DNA from: PGYR01 sp046290495
GTDB taxonomy: Bacteria; Bacteroidota; Ignavibacteria; Kapaibacteriales; UBA2268
Length of the DNA: 64,000 nucleotides
Assembly (NCBI GenBank): GCA_046290495.1
Contig: JBKAGT010000006.1
Coordinates: 186,001-250,000 of the forward strand
Reading direction: 5' to 3'
Part shown: positions 42,475 through 51,459 of the stretch, piece by piece
Layout of the letters: each line of letters opens with the position of its first letter
Numbering within the stretch: the first letter of the stretch is position 1
Program-made: the position numbers and the translations under genes
The notes under the pieces: model-generated
What the model saw: only the letters and a program-made list of their open reading frames with translations
Database searches by the model: none
What the model was told of the DNA's origin: nothing

Positions 42475-43152
42475 ATGAGAAACTATATTATAATTATTAT
42501 TGCTTTAATTCTAGTGTCTTGTAGTGATAATTCTACAGACAACGTCGGTGGTGAACCATACGGAGGAGAGTATATACAAGAGTATATACATTGGGAAGTA
42601 AATAACTTAGTTGATGATTTAATTGTTGATTCGACTTATAGCTTTTTGAATGTCGCTAAAACAGATTTTAAAATGGTTGGCGATATCTATATAGGAGAAT
42701 CAAATCAAGATATAGAAGTAACTATACCCAACCAAAGTATATATGCGAATGGAACTCAATATGTAATCAATAATGAAAAATATAAATTAAGATTCAGTAC
42801 AAATAATGACAGTAACAGTTTTGAATTTACAACAGATATAAAAGTAAGTCAAAGTTACGATGGAGATTACTTCCAAGGTCATTTTATCGAGCTGTATATT
42901 GTTATTGATTCAATTTTCATTGATAAAGATACTTTATTTCCTACATCTCTTGGCGCTGATAGTTTAAATTACGCTTTTGCTGTTCCAGAGGCAAGATGGT
43001 ATACTAGAAATCAAGTAATGTATGATAGCATGTCATCTAGTTATATTAATGAATTTGAATTCCTTGAATATTTTTTTAATCCAGTGTTTAAAGAAACAAC
43101 TGTATATTATCAAAACTCAATAATTAGTAATACATTTAATATAATACAATAA
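42475..43152 (+). CDS. Tandem paralogous lipoprotein A
   Basis: The 225-residue protein has a lipobox ending LVSC followed by SDNSTD, giving a lipid-anchored envelope protein. The mature domain is beta-rich, with conserved segments YKLRFSTNNDSNSFEF, DSIFIDKDTLFPTSLGADSLNYAFAVPEARWYT and MYDSM. All three recur with small changes in the protein encoded next door, so the two are clearly paralogues. No family was recognised. It starts 86 bp after a terminator and its stop is three bases before the second copy's ATG. Confidence 0.7.
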   Translation: MRNYIIIIIALILVSCSDNSTDNVGGEPYGGEYIQEYIHWEVNNLVDDLIVDSTYSFLNVAKTDFKMVGDIYIGESNQDIEVTIPNQSIYANGTQYVINNEKYKLRFSTNNDSNSFEFTTDIKVSQSYDGDYFQGHFIELYIVIDSIFIDKDTLFPTSLGADSLNYAFAVPEARWYTRNQVMYDSMSSSYINEFEFLEYFFNPVFKETTVYYQNSIISNTFNIIQ

Positions 43153-43155
43153 AAG

Positions 43156-43821
43156 ATGAGAATCCTAATATCAATAATTTCTATTTTTGTACTTATATCT
43201 TGTAGTGAAAACTCTACTGATTCTGGGGCACCTTATAGTGGGGAATGGTTTGGACAATATGTAGTCTGGGAAAATAAAAATTTGTTATCAGAACTTGAAC
43301 TTGACTCAATGTATACCTCAAATACTATATTCAAAACTGAGTTTAAAGTTATTGGTGATATGTATTTACAAGAAATTGACACAAGCATAGAGTTGATAAT
43401 GCCAAATTTGGAAGAGATAGTCGGAAGTACTTCATTTGATAAAGAAAAGTATAAAATTCGATTCAATACTAATAATGATAGCAATAGTTTCAATCTTGAA
43501 ACAAATGTAAGTATTAATGAAGATTATCATAAAAGCAACATAGAGGGGCATTATTATTCATGCTATTTATTTATTGATTCAATTTATATTGATAAAGACA
43601 CTTTATATCCAACTTCTCTTGGAGCTGATAGCTTGAAGTATGCTTTTGTAGTCCCTGAGAAAAGATGGTATGTAAAAGGACAACAAATGTATGATAGTAT
43701 AAATTCAAGGAGTGTGACCGATTTAGAGTATCTTGAGGAGTTCTTTGTTTCATTCTACAGTAGAATAAATTTTAACCATAGAGACTTACACAAAGGAAAG
43801 CTTAGACTTATAAGGGATTAA
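43156..43821 (+). CDS. Tandem paralogous lipoprotein B
   Basis: The 221-residue lipoprotein (lipobox LISC followed by SENSTD) shares the segments YKIRFNTNNDSNSFNL, DSIYIDKDTLYPTSLGADSLKYAFVVPEKRWYV and MYDSI with the protein encoded just upstream. The order and spacing are the same, so the pair arose by tandem duplication. The C-terminus diverges (NHRDLHKGKLRLIRD instead of NTFNIIQ). Function is unknown. Its stop codon touches the second copy of the 40-bp terminator repeat. Confidence 0.7.
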   Translation: MRILISIISIFVLISCSENSTDSGAPYSGEWFGQYVVWENKNLLSELELDSMYTSNTIFKTEFKVIGDMYLQEIDTSIELIMPNLEEIVGSTSFDKEKYKIRFNTNNDSNSFNLETNVSINEDYHKSNIEGHYYSCYLFIDSIYIDKDTLYPTSLGADSLKYAFVVPEKRWYVKGQQMYDSINSRSVTDLEYLEEFFVSFYSRINFNHRDLHKGKLRLIRD

Positions 43822-43860
43822 AAAAACCTGCACCAAAGCTAATTGATGCAGGTTTTTCAT
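43821..43860. terminator. Terminator, second copy of the 40-bp repeat, convergent genes
   Basis: Identical to 42350-42389, this hairpin separates the lipoprotein pair from the convergent malate dehydrogenase gene. With T runs on both strands it can serve both transcripts. Confidence 0.85.
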
Positions 43861-43880
43861 TTTTAATCTAAACTTAAAGT

Positions 43881-44813
43881 TTACAGAACTGAGTCCAAAA
43901 GACCATTAGTCTTTTTCACAGCTTCTGCACTTTCAGATAATTTAGTTTTCTCAGCATCAGTCAGCTCTATTTCTGCAATAGATTCTATACCGTTTTTACC
44001 AAGAACGCAAGGCACTCCAATTGATAAATCATTCAGTCCATACTCTCCTTCTAACAGGGCAGAGCAAGGGAACATTTTCTTAGAATCTTGAGCAATTGCT
44101 CTTACTAATTCAGATACTGCTGCACCAGGAGCGTACCAAGCACTAGTGCCAAGTAAGCCAGTTAATGTAGCACCACCAACTTTAGTTTCTTCTACTACCC
44201 AAGTTTGCTTCTCTTCGCTTAGTAATTCAGTTACAGGAATGCTGTTTCTTACTGCTTTGCTGATTAGTGGAACCATGCCCTTGTCGCTATGACCACCAAT
44301 TACCATCCCTTCTACGTCAGAAGCAGGACAATTTAAAGCATCACTTAATCTGTATTTGAATCTTGCACTATCCAAAGCACCACCCATACCAATGATTCTA
44401 TTCTTAGGGATGTCAGTTGCTTTGTGAACTAAGTAAGTCATAGTATCCATTGGATTACTTACTACTATAATGATTGCATCAGGTGAGTGTTTTAGGATGT
44501 TCCCAGATACTTCTTTTACGATACCTGCATTAATTCCAATAAGCTCTTCTCTAGTCATACCTGGCTTACGAGGAATACCACTTGTGATAACTGCTACATC
44601 TGTTCCAGCTGTTGTGCTGTAATCGTTTGTACTACCAGTTATTTTAGTGTCAAATCCATTCAAAGAAGCAGTTTGCATTAGGTCCATTGCTTTCCCTTCA
44701 GCATATCCTTCTTTTATATCAACTAATACTACTTCAGAAGCGAAGTTTTTGATTGCTATATATTCTGCGCAACTTGCACCAACTGCACCTGCACCTACTA
44801 CTGTTACTTTCAT
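43881..44813 (-). CDS. mdh: Malate dehydrogenase, LDH-like type
   Basis: The 310-residue protein has the NAD-binding start MKVTVVGAGAVGASCAEY, the Asp for ribose binding in LVDIKEGYAEGKAMDL and the substrate loop GIPRKPGMTREEL with Arg residues selecting malate. It also has the active-site segment GMVIGGHSDKGMVPL with the catalytic His. This is the LDH-like MDH typical of Bacteroidota and Chlorobi relatives and catalyses malate/oxaloacetate interconversion in the TCA cycle. The citrate synthase gene lies just upstream on the same strand, but a terminator between them suggests separate transcripts. Confidence 0.96.
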   Translation of the reverse strand: MKVTVVGAGAVGASCAEYIAIKNFASEVVLVDIKEGYAEGKAMDLMQTASLNGFDTKITGSTNDYSTTAGTDVAVITSGIPRKPGMTREELIGINAGIVKEVSGNILKHSPDAIIIVVSNPMDTMTYLVHKATDIPKNRIIGMGGALDSARFKYRLSDALNCPASDVEGMVIGGHSDKGMVPLISKAVRNSIPVTELLSEEKQTWVVEETKVGGATLTGLLGTSAWYAPGAAVSELVRAIAQDSKKMFPCSALLEGEYGLNDLSIGVPCVLGKNGIESIAEIELTDAEKTKLSESAEAVKKTNGLLDSVL

Positions 44814-44861
44814 TATTACTCCGAAAAATTATTATTGTTTGTTTTTTATATTCTTATTATC

Positions 44862-44890
44862 AAAAAAAAGCGGCTATTACGCCGCCTTTT
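44862..44890 (-). terminator. Terminator after citrate synthase
   Basis: GCGGC (44870-44874) pairs with GCCGC (44881-44885), and flanking AAAA/TTTT extend the stem past a bulged C. On the minus strand a U run follows (A run 44862-44869). Confidence 0.8.
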
Positions 44891-44908
44891 ATATTTTTTA
44901 TCTATTTA

Positions 44909-46183
44909 TTAACCGTTTACCAATTCTTTGAATTTAGAAGTAGGTAATGATTTTGGTCTTGTTATTGGCAATCCATAAGCTCTTGCTATTACTGCTTGTG
45001 AACTGATACCGATAGCACGAGAAACAGAGAACAATACTGTGTAGTATTCGAATTCTTTAAGACCGAAGTGGTAAAGTAATGAACCAGAGCCAGCATCTAC
45101 GTTTGGCCAAGGGTTGCTAATTTTCTCTACTTGGTCTAATACTTTTGGTACTACTTTGAATACTCTGTCTACAGTTTGGAATACTGGATCTTCTGAACAA
45201 TTTTCAACACCAAATTTGTGGAATGCAGTGAAACGTGGGTCAGTTACTCTTAGTACAGCGTGACCGTATCCAGGTATTACTTTACCAGCGTCTAGTGTTT
45301 CCCAAGTGTATTTTTCGATTTGTTCTTCAGATGGTACACCATCAAATTTGTCCATAGTGTCCAATACCCATTTCAGACATTGTTGGTTAGCTAAACCGTG
45401 TAGTGGACCAGCCAATCCGTTCAATCCAGCAGAAAGTGAGTAGTACATATCAGATAGTGCTGAGTTTACTGTAGCCGCAGAGAATGCAGAAACGTTACCA
45501 CCTTCGTGGTCAGAGTGTAGAGTTAAGTACAATCTCATCAATTTAGCAAAATTGCCGTTCTCGTCGTTAAGACCTAACATGTGTGCGTAGTTTTCACCCA
45601 AATCAGCACCAGCTTTTGGCTCTATTCTATCACCTTTGTCAAATCTCTTTCTGTATACATAAGCAGCGATAGAAGGAAGCTTAGCGATGATGTCTAATGC
45701 ATCTTCTAAAGTGTATTCCCAATATTCTGATTTCTTGATATTGTTGTAGTTCTTAGCGAATTTTGATTCTCTTTGCATTACTAAAATAGCAGAGTTGAAC
45801 ATTGCCATAGGGTGCGAATCCGAAGGCATTTCGTTCAATACATTCCAAACGTAAGTAGGAACATCTTGACGCGATTGCAAATCTTGTTGCAAATCAGCTA
45901 ACTCTTCTGAGTTTGGCAACTCACCAGTTAGTAATAACCATAAAATTTCTTCAGGTAATTTGTCAGTTAACTCTCCCAACTCTCTACCTCTAATAACCAA
46001 ACCTTTTGTTGGAGGAACTTCAGAAGTATCACAAACAGTTGCTTTTACACCTCTGATACCACCATAGGCCTGAGCCAATGTAACATCAGATACTTTAGCG
46101 TCTGCGTTTGCTTTTACAAATTCTTTGATTTCCTTGACTTGTGGTGGTAACACCTGAGATAGTTTTTGTTTTAGTAATGACAT
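44909..46183 (-). CDS. gltA: Citrate synthase, eukaryote (mitochondrial)-like type
   Basis: The 424-residue enzyme condenses oxaloacetate and acetyl-CoA. The segments LHSDHEGGNVSAFSAATVNSALSD, GLAGPLHGLANQQ, PGYGHAVLRVTDPR and NPWPNVDAGSGSLLYHFG align closely with mitochondrial citrate synthase and contain its catalytic histidines (in SDHEGG and PGYGHAVL) and Asp (in WPNVDAGSG). By length and motifs this is the eukaryote-like clade (TIGR01793-type), not the hexameric NADH-regulated E. coli type. It lacks a targeting sequence, as expected for a bacterium. It is divergent from the acetoacetyl-CoA synthetase gene, across a 260-bp gap. Confidence 0.95.
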   Translation of the reverse strand: MSLLKQKLSQVLPPQVKEIKEFVKANADAKVSDVTLAQAYGGIRGVKATVCDTSEVPPTKGLVIRGRELGELTDKLPEEILWLLLTGELPNSEELADLQQDLQSRQDVPTYVWNVLNEMPSDSHPMAMFNSAILVMQRESKFAKNYNNIKKSEYWEYTLEDALDIIAKLPSIAAYVYRKRFDKGDRIEPKAGADLGENYAHMLGLNDENGNFAKLMRLYLTLHSDHEGGNVSAFSAATVNSALSDMYYSLSAGLNGLAGPLHGLANQQCLKWVLDTMDKFDGVPSEEQIEKYTWETLDAGKVIPGYGHAVLRVTDPRFTAFHKFGVENCSEDPVFQTVDRVFKVVPKVLDQVEKISNPWPNVDAGSGSLLYHFGLKEFEYYTVLFSVSRAIGISSQAVIARAYGLPITRPKSLPTSKFKELVNG

Positions 46184-46376
46184 TTTTCACCTTGAACTTT
46201 TAAATTAAATATTATTTATTTTTCTGAATTATGGTTTATATGTAAATCGTACACATAAAAGTCTTACAATTTAAGAAATTTACATTTCTATTACGAATGA
46301 TTTTCCAAATTCTTTTTTGAAAATTCAAAATAAATTAAAGTTTTTTCTATGATTTTAGATTACTCAAAAGCTCTTT

Positions 46377-46396
46377 GACAAATTGAGTATTTTGTC
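46377..46396. promoter_or_regulatory. Inverted repeat in the citrate synthase / acetoacetyl-CoA synthetase gap
   Basis: GACAAA (46377-46382) and TTTGTC (46391-46396) form a 6-bp inverted repeat 46 bp before the acetoacetyl-CoA synthetase ATG, in the gap shared by two divergent acyl-CoA genes. It could be an operator; the evidence is the symmetry alone. Confidence 0.3.
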
Positions 46397-46442
46397 GTAT
46401 TTTTATTATCTATTTTGAAAGCAAAAAAGCAAATTCTATAAA

Positions 46443-48392
46443 ATGGTAAATGATAATACTCCCTATTGGGTTCCCACTGAAGAGCAGATAAAATCATCGA
46501 ATATGTATAAAATGATGATAGATTTGAATGATAGATATTCATTGTCAATGACTAGCTATGATGATTTACACAGCTGGTCTGTTGAAAATAAGAAAGACTT
46601 CTGGGCATATATATGGGATTTGGCTGAAGTTAAGCATTCACTGAAATACACAGATGTCTATTTGGAAGATAATAATAGACTAAAAATACCGAGACCAATC
46701 TGGTTCCCAGGAGCCAAGCTCAATTTTGCTGAAAATTTACTAAAGTATAAAGATGACTCCTTGGCAATTATTGCACACAGAGAAGACCAAGAAAATGTAA
46801 GAATCAGCTATAAACAGCTATACACAAGTGTTGCCCAAATGACACATTATTTCAAATCTATTGGCGTTAAAAAAGGGGACAGAGTTGCAGGTTTTGTAAC
46901 TAATATACCAGAAACGATAGTTTGTATGTTGGCCGCAACATCAATAGGAGCAATATGGTCAAGCAGTTCCCCTGATTTCGGATTCCAAGGAATTATGGAC
47001 AGATTCGGTCAGATTAAACCAAAAGTATTAGTTGCTGTGAATGGGTATTCATACAATGGTAAACACTTTGACAGCACTGATAAGCTTACTAAAATTGTAG
47101 CAAACATAGATTCTATAGAAAAAGTTGTTCTACTTCAAGAGATAGATGTACCAGTAATTGTAGGCGATAAGTATATTACTTATAATGCCGCGACGGTTAA
47201 TGATGCTATTGAAATAGAATTTGAACAACTACCATTCGATCATCCTGTTTATATCATGTATTCATCTGGTACAACTGGTGTACCAAAATGTATAGTGCAC
47301 GGTGCAGGTAGTACTTTGCTTCAGCACTTTAAGGAGCATTATCTGCATGGAGATATTAGTAAAGGTGATGTGTTGAGTTACTTTACAACTTGTGGGTGGA
47401 TGATGTGGAATTGGCTTGTAGGTGGGTTATCTGTAGGAGCTACTCTCTACCTTTTCGATGGTAGTCCAACTTATCCAGATAGCAATATCATGTGGTCGGA
47501 AGCCGCAAAGGAAAAGATTAACGCATTAGGAACTAGCCCAAAGTTTCTGACTCATTGCCAAAAACAAGAAGTAAACCCTAAGAGAGATTTCGATTTATCT
47601 GCTCTAAAAAGTATATATTCTACAGGCTCACCATTGGTTAGTGAGAACTATCAATGGGTGTATAATAACGTAAAACCAGATGTTCAACTTGCTTCCATAA
47701 GCGGTGGTACAGATATTATTTCTTGCTTTATGCTAGGCAATCCAATGCTTGGTGTATATGACGAGGAAATACAATGTCGCGGACTTGGTATGGATGTAAA
47801 GGCACTATCTGACGAGGGGCGTGAAGTTATAGGAGAGAAAGGTGAACTGATATGTCATCCTCCTTTCCCATCTATGCCTACTCACTTCTGGGATGACCCG
47901 GATGACGAAAGATATTTCGGTGCGTATTTCGATTATTACCCAGGAATATGGCGTCATGGTGATTATATAGAAATTACAGAGAGGGGTGGAGTTATTGTCT
48001 ATGGCCGCTCAGATGCTACATTGAATCCCGGTGGTATTAGAATAGGTACTGCCGAGATATACAGAATAGTAGAAGCAATGCCAGAAGTTATAAATAGTGT
48101 AGTAGTGGGGCAGAGATGGCAATCGGACACAAGGGTGGTTCTGTTTGTAGTGCTAAAAGAAGGAATTGAGTTGACAGACGAGCTCAAAAATGAGATGAAA
48201 CAAAATATCCGTAAGGGTGCTACTCCACGACACGTACCTGAAGAAATACGACAGGTAAGCGATGTGCCAGTGACTTTGAGTGGTAAGAAAGTGGAGTTAG
48301 CAGTAACAAAGATTGTGAATGGTGACCCAGTTGGAAACCGGGCAGCTCTTGCAAATCCAGATTCACTAGATGAATATTTTGATTTGGTTTAG
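46443..48392 (+). CDS. Acetoacetyl-CoA synthetase
   Basis: The 649-residue ANL-superfamily ligase has the AMP-binding P-loop MYSSGTTGVPKCIVHGAGSTLLQHFKEH, whose HGAG-LLQH-KEH extension is diagnostic of acetoacetate-CoA ligase. Later come the adenylate motifs YGRSDATLNPGGIRIGTAEIY and a C-terminal lid with the catalytic Lys in VTLSGKKVELAV. It activates acetoacetate with ATP and CoA, feeding the acyl-CoA pool. It has no signal peptide. It is followed by paaZ at about 100 bp in the same direction, which may be co-transcribed. Confidence 0.93.
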   Translation: MVNDNTPYWVPTEEQIKSSNMYKMMIDLNDRYSLSMTSYDDLHSWSVENKKDFWAYIWDLAEVKHSLKYTDVYLEDNNRLKIPRPIWFPGAKLNFAENLLKYKDDSLAIIAHREDQENVRISYKQLYTSVAQMTHYFKSIGVKKGDRVAGFVTNIPETIVCMLAATSIGAIWSSSSPDFGFQGIMDRFGQIKPKVLVAVNGYSYNGKHFDSTDKLTKIVANIDSIEKVVLLQEIDVPVIVGDKYITYNAATVNDAIEIEFEQLPFDHPVYIMYSSGTTGVPKCIVHGAGSTLLQHFKEHYLHGDISKGDVLSYFTTCGWMMWNWLVGGLSVGATLYLFDGSPTYPDSNIMWSEAAKEKINALGTSPKFLTHCQKQEVNPKRDFDLSALKSIYSTGSPLVSENYQWVYNNVKPDVQLASISGGTDIISCFMLGNPMLGVYDEEIQCRGLGMDVKALSDEGREVIGEKGELICHPPFPSMPTHFWDDPDDERYFGAYFDYYPGIWRHGDYIEITERGGVIVYGRSDATLNPGGIRIGTAEIYRIVEAMPEVINSVVVGQRWQSDTRVVLFVVLKEGIELTDELKNEMKQNIRKGATPRHVPEEIRQVSDVPVTLSGKKVELAVTKIVNGDPVGNRAALANPDSLDEYFDLV

Positions 48393-48491
48393 TGGATACA
48401 ATTTGGATCAAGAACTGACTTAAAAAAACACTAAAAAAGCTTATTTTCGTGTAAATAATATCATAAAAATTTAATTAAATAGAAGAGAAAA

Positions 48492-50537
48492 ATGAAACTA
48501 AAATCTTATGTGCAAGGACAATGGCAAGAAGGCGAAGGCGAAGGACAAATACTAAAAAATGCGGTAACTGGAGAGCAAGTTGCTGAAGTTACTTCAAAGG
48601 GAGTGGATTTCAAAGGTGCAGTGGAATATGGCAGAAATGTAGGTGGCAAAAACTTGCGCCAATACACTACTCACGACCGTGCCTATATGCTTCGTGATTT
48701 GGCTAAGTATTTACTAAGTAAAAAGGATGCATTCTATCAGCTATCATTTGCAACTGGTGCTACTAAAGTAGATTCGTGGATTGATATAGAAGGTGGTATC
48801 GGCACACTATTCACTTATAGTGGTAAGGCAAGAAGAGAAATGCCTAACTCAAAATTCTATGTAGATGGTAATCTTGAGCATCTATCGAGAGAAGGTACTT
48901 TCCAAGGGCATCACATTTGTGTACCTAAGGAAGGAGTTGCTGTCCACATCAATGCATTCAACTTCCCATGTTGGGGTATGTTAGAAAAAATTGCACCTGC
49001 GTTGGTAGCAGGTATGCCTTGTATCGTAAAGCCAGCATCACTTACTTCATATTTGACTGAACTAATGGTGCGTGAGATTATAGAATCTGGTATTTTACCT
49101 GAGGGGTCACTGCAGTTAATAGCTGGTTCTGCTGGAGATCTATTAGACCACTTGGATTCTCAAGACGTGGTTACCTTCACTGGTTCACATTCTACAGGGG
49201 TGAAGCTGAAATCACATCCGAATATCATTAATAATTCAATTCCTTTCAATATGGAAGCTGACTCCCTCAATTTTTCTATGCTTGGTATAGATGCTAAGCC
49301 CGGAACAGCTGAATTTGATTTATTTGTGAAGGAAGTATCTAGAGAAATGACTGTAAAAGCAGGGCAAAAATGTACTGCTATCCGTAGAACATTAGTTCCA
49401 GAGCAATATGCAGATGATGTAATAAAGGCACTTAGTGCAAGATTAGCTAAAACTACACTTGGTGACCCACAGCAAGAGGGAGTCCGTATGGGGCCTTTGG
49501 CGGGTATAGATCAAGTGAATGATGTAAAAGACAATCTAAAAAAATTATTAAATGACGCATCGATTGCATACGGTGATATGGACAATTATGACTTACTAGG
49601 TGGTAGTAAAGAAGAAGGCGCGTTCTTCCCGCCTATGTTACTACACTGCGAAGACCCACTAAGCAAGTCTGCACCTCACAGCGTTGAGGCATTTGGTCCG
49701 ATCAGTACGGTAATGCCGTTTAAAAATGTAGATGAAGCTATTGAGTTAGCTAAGTTAGGAAAGGGCTCATTGGTAGGTTCTGTATTTACTGCAGACAATG
49801 AATTTGCAAGAGCAATTGCTTACGGAACTGCTGCTTACCACGGGAGGCTAATGTTCTTGAATGAGAAATCTGCAAAAGAATCAACTGGACACGGTTCCCC
49901 AATGCCACAGTTAGTACACGGTGGACCAGGTAGAGCTGGTGGTGGAGAAGAGCTTGGCGGTATTCGTTCTGTGCTACACTATATGCAAAGAACAGCGATA
50001 CAAGGACATCCAAACACGCTAACAGCAATAACAGAACAATACCAAAAAGGTAGCGACAGAAACGAAGGACTTGTTCACCCATTCAGAAAAAACTTCGAAG
50101 AATTGCAAATTGGTGATAGCTTAACTACCCACAAACGCACAGTAACTGAGACAGATATAGTAAACTTTGCTAATATTTCTGGTGATAATTTCTATGCACA
50201 CACTGATATAACTTCGATAGACGATGACAGCATATTCGAAAGTAGAGTAGCACACGGCTATTTCGTTATGTCTGCAGCGGCTGGCTTATTTGTTGAGCCG
50301 AAGAAAGGTCCAGTACTAGCAAACTATGGCTTAGATGAACTAAGATTCATCCAGCCAGTATATGTGAATGACACTATATATGTGAAATTGACTGCTAAAT
50401 CAAAGCAAGATAAACAAGCTAAGGAAGGCGAAGTGCCATCTGGTATAGTTAAGTGGGATGTAGAAGTACTAAACCAAAATGAGGAGCAAGTAGCTCAGGC
50501 AACAATCTTAACTTTGGTCGCTAAAGAGAAGAAGTAA
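48492..50537 (+). CDS. paaZ: Bifunctional PaaZ: oxepin-CoA hydrolase / semialdehyde dehydrogenase
   Basis: The 681-residue length equals that of E. coli PaaZ. The N-terminal aldehyde dehydrogenase domain (1 to about 520) has the general-base Glu255 in NMEADSLN and the catalytic Cys294 in KAGQKCTAIRR. The C-terminal MaoC-like hydratase domain (about 535-681) has Asp565 and His570 in SGDNFYAHTD. It opens the oxepin-CoA ring in phenylacetate degradation and oxidises the resulting aldehyde with NADP. PaaG- and PaaH-like genes lie 14 kb to the left; the paaABCDE epoxidase, paaK and paaJ are not in view. A strong terminator follows. Confidence 0.95.
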   Translation: MKLKSYVQGQWQEGEGEGQILKNAVTGEQVAEVTSKGVDFKGAVEYGRNVGGKNLRQYTTHDRAYMLRDLAKYLLSKKDAFYQLSFATGATKVDSWIDIEGGIGTLFTYSGKARREMPNSKFYVDGNLEHLSREGTFQGHHICVPKEGVAVHINAFNFPCWGMLEKIAPALVAGMPCIVKPASLTSYLTELMVREIIESGILPEGSLQLIAGSAGDLLDHLDSQDVVTFTGSHSTGVKLKSHPNIINNSIPFNMEADSLNFSMLGIDAKPGTAEFDLFVKEVSREMTVKAGQKCTAIRRTLVPEQYADDVIKALSARLAKTTLGDPQQEGVRMGPLAGIDQVNDVKDNLKKLLNDASIAYGDMDNYDLLGGSKEEGAFFPPMLLHCEDPLSKSAPHSVEAFGPISTVMPFKNVDEAIELAKLGKGSLVGSVFTADNEFARAIAYGTAAYHGRLMFLNEKSAKESTGHGSPMPQLVHGGPGRAGGGEELGGIRSVLHYMQRTAIQGHPNTLTAITEQYQKGSDRNEGLVHPFRKNFEELQIGDSLTTHKRTVTETDIVNFANISGDNFYAHTDITSIDDDSIFESRVAHGYFVMSAAAGLFVEPKKGPVLANYGLDELRFIQPVYVNDTIYVKLTAKSKQDKQAKEGEVPSGIVKWDVEVLNQNEEQVAQATILTLVAKEKK

Positions 50538-50559
50538 AACTTTTCATATAAAGATTATC

Positions 50560-50588
50560 AAGCCCAGCCGAATGGTTGGGCTTTTTTT
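50560..50588 (+). terminator. Terminator of paaZ
   Basis: AAGCCCAGCC (50560-50569) pairs with GGTTGGGCTT (50574-50583), including a G-U pair, over a 4-nt loop. It is followed by seven T residues. Confidence 0.9.
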
Positions 50589-50670
50589 GTGTGTCACTCC
50601 CACTTGCCCAATCCACTGAGTTTTTTTAAATTGTGTAAAGTAAATTCCATTAAGTGAAGTAAGATGGCAA

Positions 50671-51459
50671 ATGGATGATCTGGCGAATGAGAATAAAAAC
50701 AACCAAAACTGGATAGGTAAAGAAAAAGATAAAGAAAACGGGCTAGGTGACCACGGAGTTAGGAAATATGAATATGAAACAGGAAGATTTACTAGTATAG
50801 ATCCACTATGGAATAATTATTATGTATGGACACCATATCAGTATAGTTTGAATAGCTCAATTGAGCTAGTTGATGTAAATGGTTTAGTAGTTGAAGCTCT
50901 TGATGCAAAAGCTGAAGAATTTATAAGGCTATCAGTAGAAGAAGCATATGAAACGGCGGTAACATTTGATGATGGGATTCTTGATTGGGAAGAATTGAAG
51001 AAAAAATTACCAAAAGATATTGATCCTAATTCTAATGTTGCTACTCTAGTTAGATTAGGGCAAAGTTCAGAGGTTGTAACTCTTTCAGGAAAAACTGGAG
51101 AGTTTAAATTTAAGAATTCAAAAGGTGAAGTTTTTTCGAGAAATATTTATGATTATAAGAAATTTGAGCCATTTGTAAAGGGTTATGATGAATTTGTTGC
51201 AGGTTTTACTATCCTACCATATGGTGACCCTTCAATAAAAGATGAATTTACTTTAAGTGGAAATACAGAAATCTATGTAAACCCTACTCACAATGGAGGT
51301 TATTGGAGATCTATTTCTAAAACTACAGCACACGAATTATTTGTTCATTTCCGATTTCATATAATGGGAATTAGACATCATCATGAAGAAGATCGAACTA
51401 ATGACCCTGAATATTTGAAATATTGGATTAGAAGATACGAGAGACAATCAGTTGAATAA
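50671..51459 (+). CDS. Orphan RHS core fragment with C-terminal toxin-like domain
   Basis: Residues about 12-70 match the RHS repeat-associated core (WIGKEKDKENGLGDHGVRKYEYETGRFTSIDPLW, then SLNSSIELVDVNG), the conserved junction before a variable C-terminal toxin. The large RHS shell that normally precedes it is missing: an in-frame stop lies 30 bp upstream of the ATG. The remaining 190 residues are a variable domain with AHELFVHFRF, an HExxxH rather than canonical HExxH motif, followed by a histidine cluster (IRHHHEED). It could be a metal-binding toxin or a decayed remnant. Its end overlaps the next gene, a lipoprotein, by eight bases, as in toxin-immunity pairs. It has no signal peptide. 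Confidence 0.72.
   Translation: MDDLANENKNNQNWIGKEKDKENGLGDHGVRKYEYETGRFTSIDPLWNNYYVWTPYQYSLNSSIELVDVNGLVVEALDAKAEEFIRLSVEEAYETAVTFDDGILDWEELKKKLPKDIDPNSNVATLVRLGQSSEVVTLSGKTGEFKFKNSKGEVFSRNIYDYKKFEPFVKGYDEFVAGFTILPYGDPSIKDEFTLSGNTEIYVNPTHNGGYWRSISKTTAHELFVHFRFHIMGIRHHHEEDRTNDPEYLKYWIRRYERQSVE

Noticed and set aside
51331..51348. HELFVH in the RHS-tip protein as a canonical zinc-peptidase HExxH motif
   Set aside because: The spacing is HExxxH, one residue too long; metal binding is possible but the standard gluzincin motif is not present.
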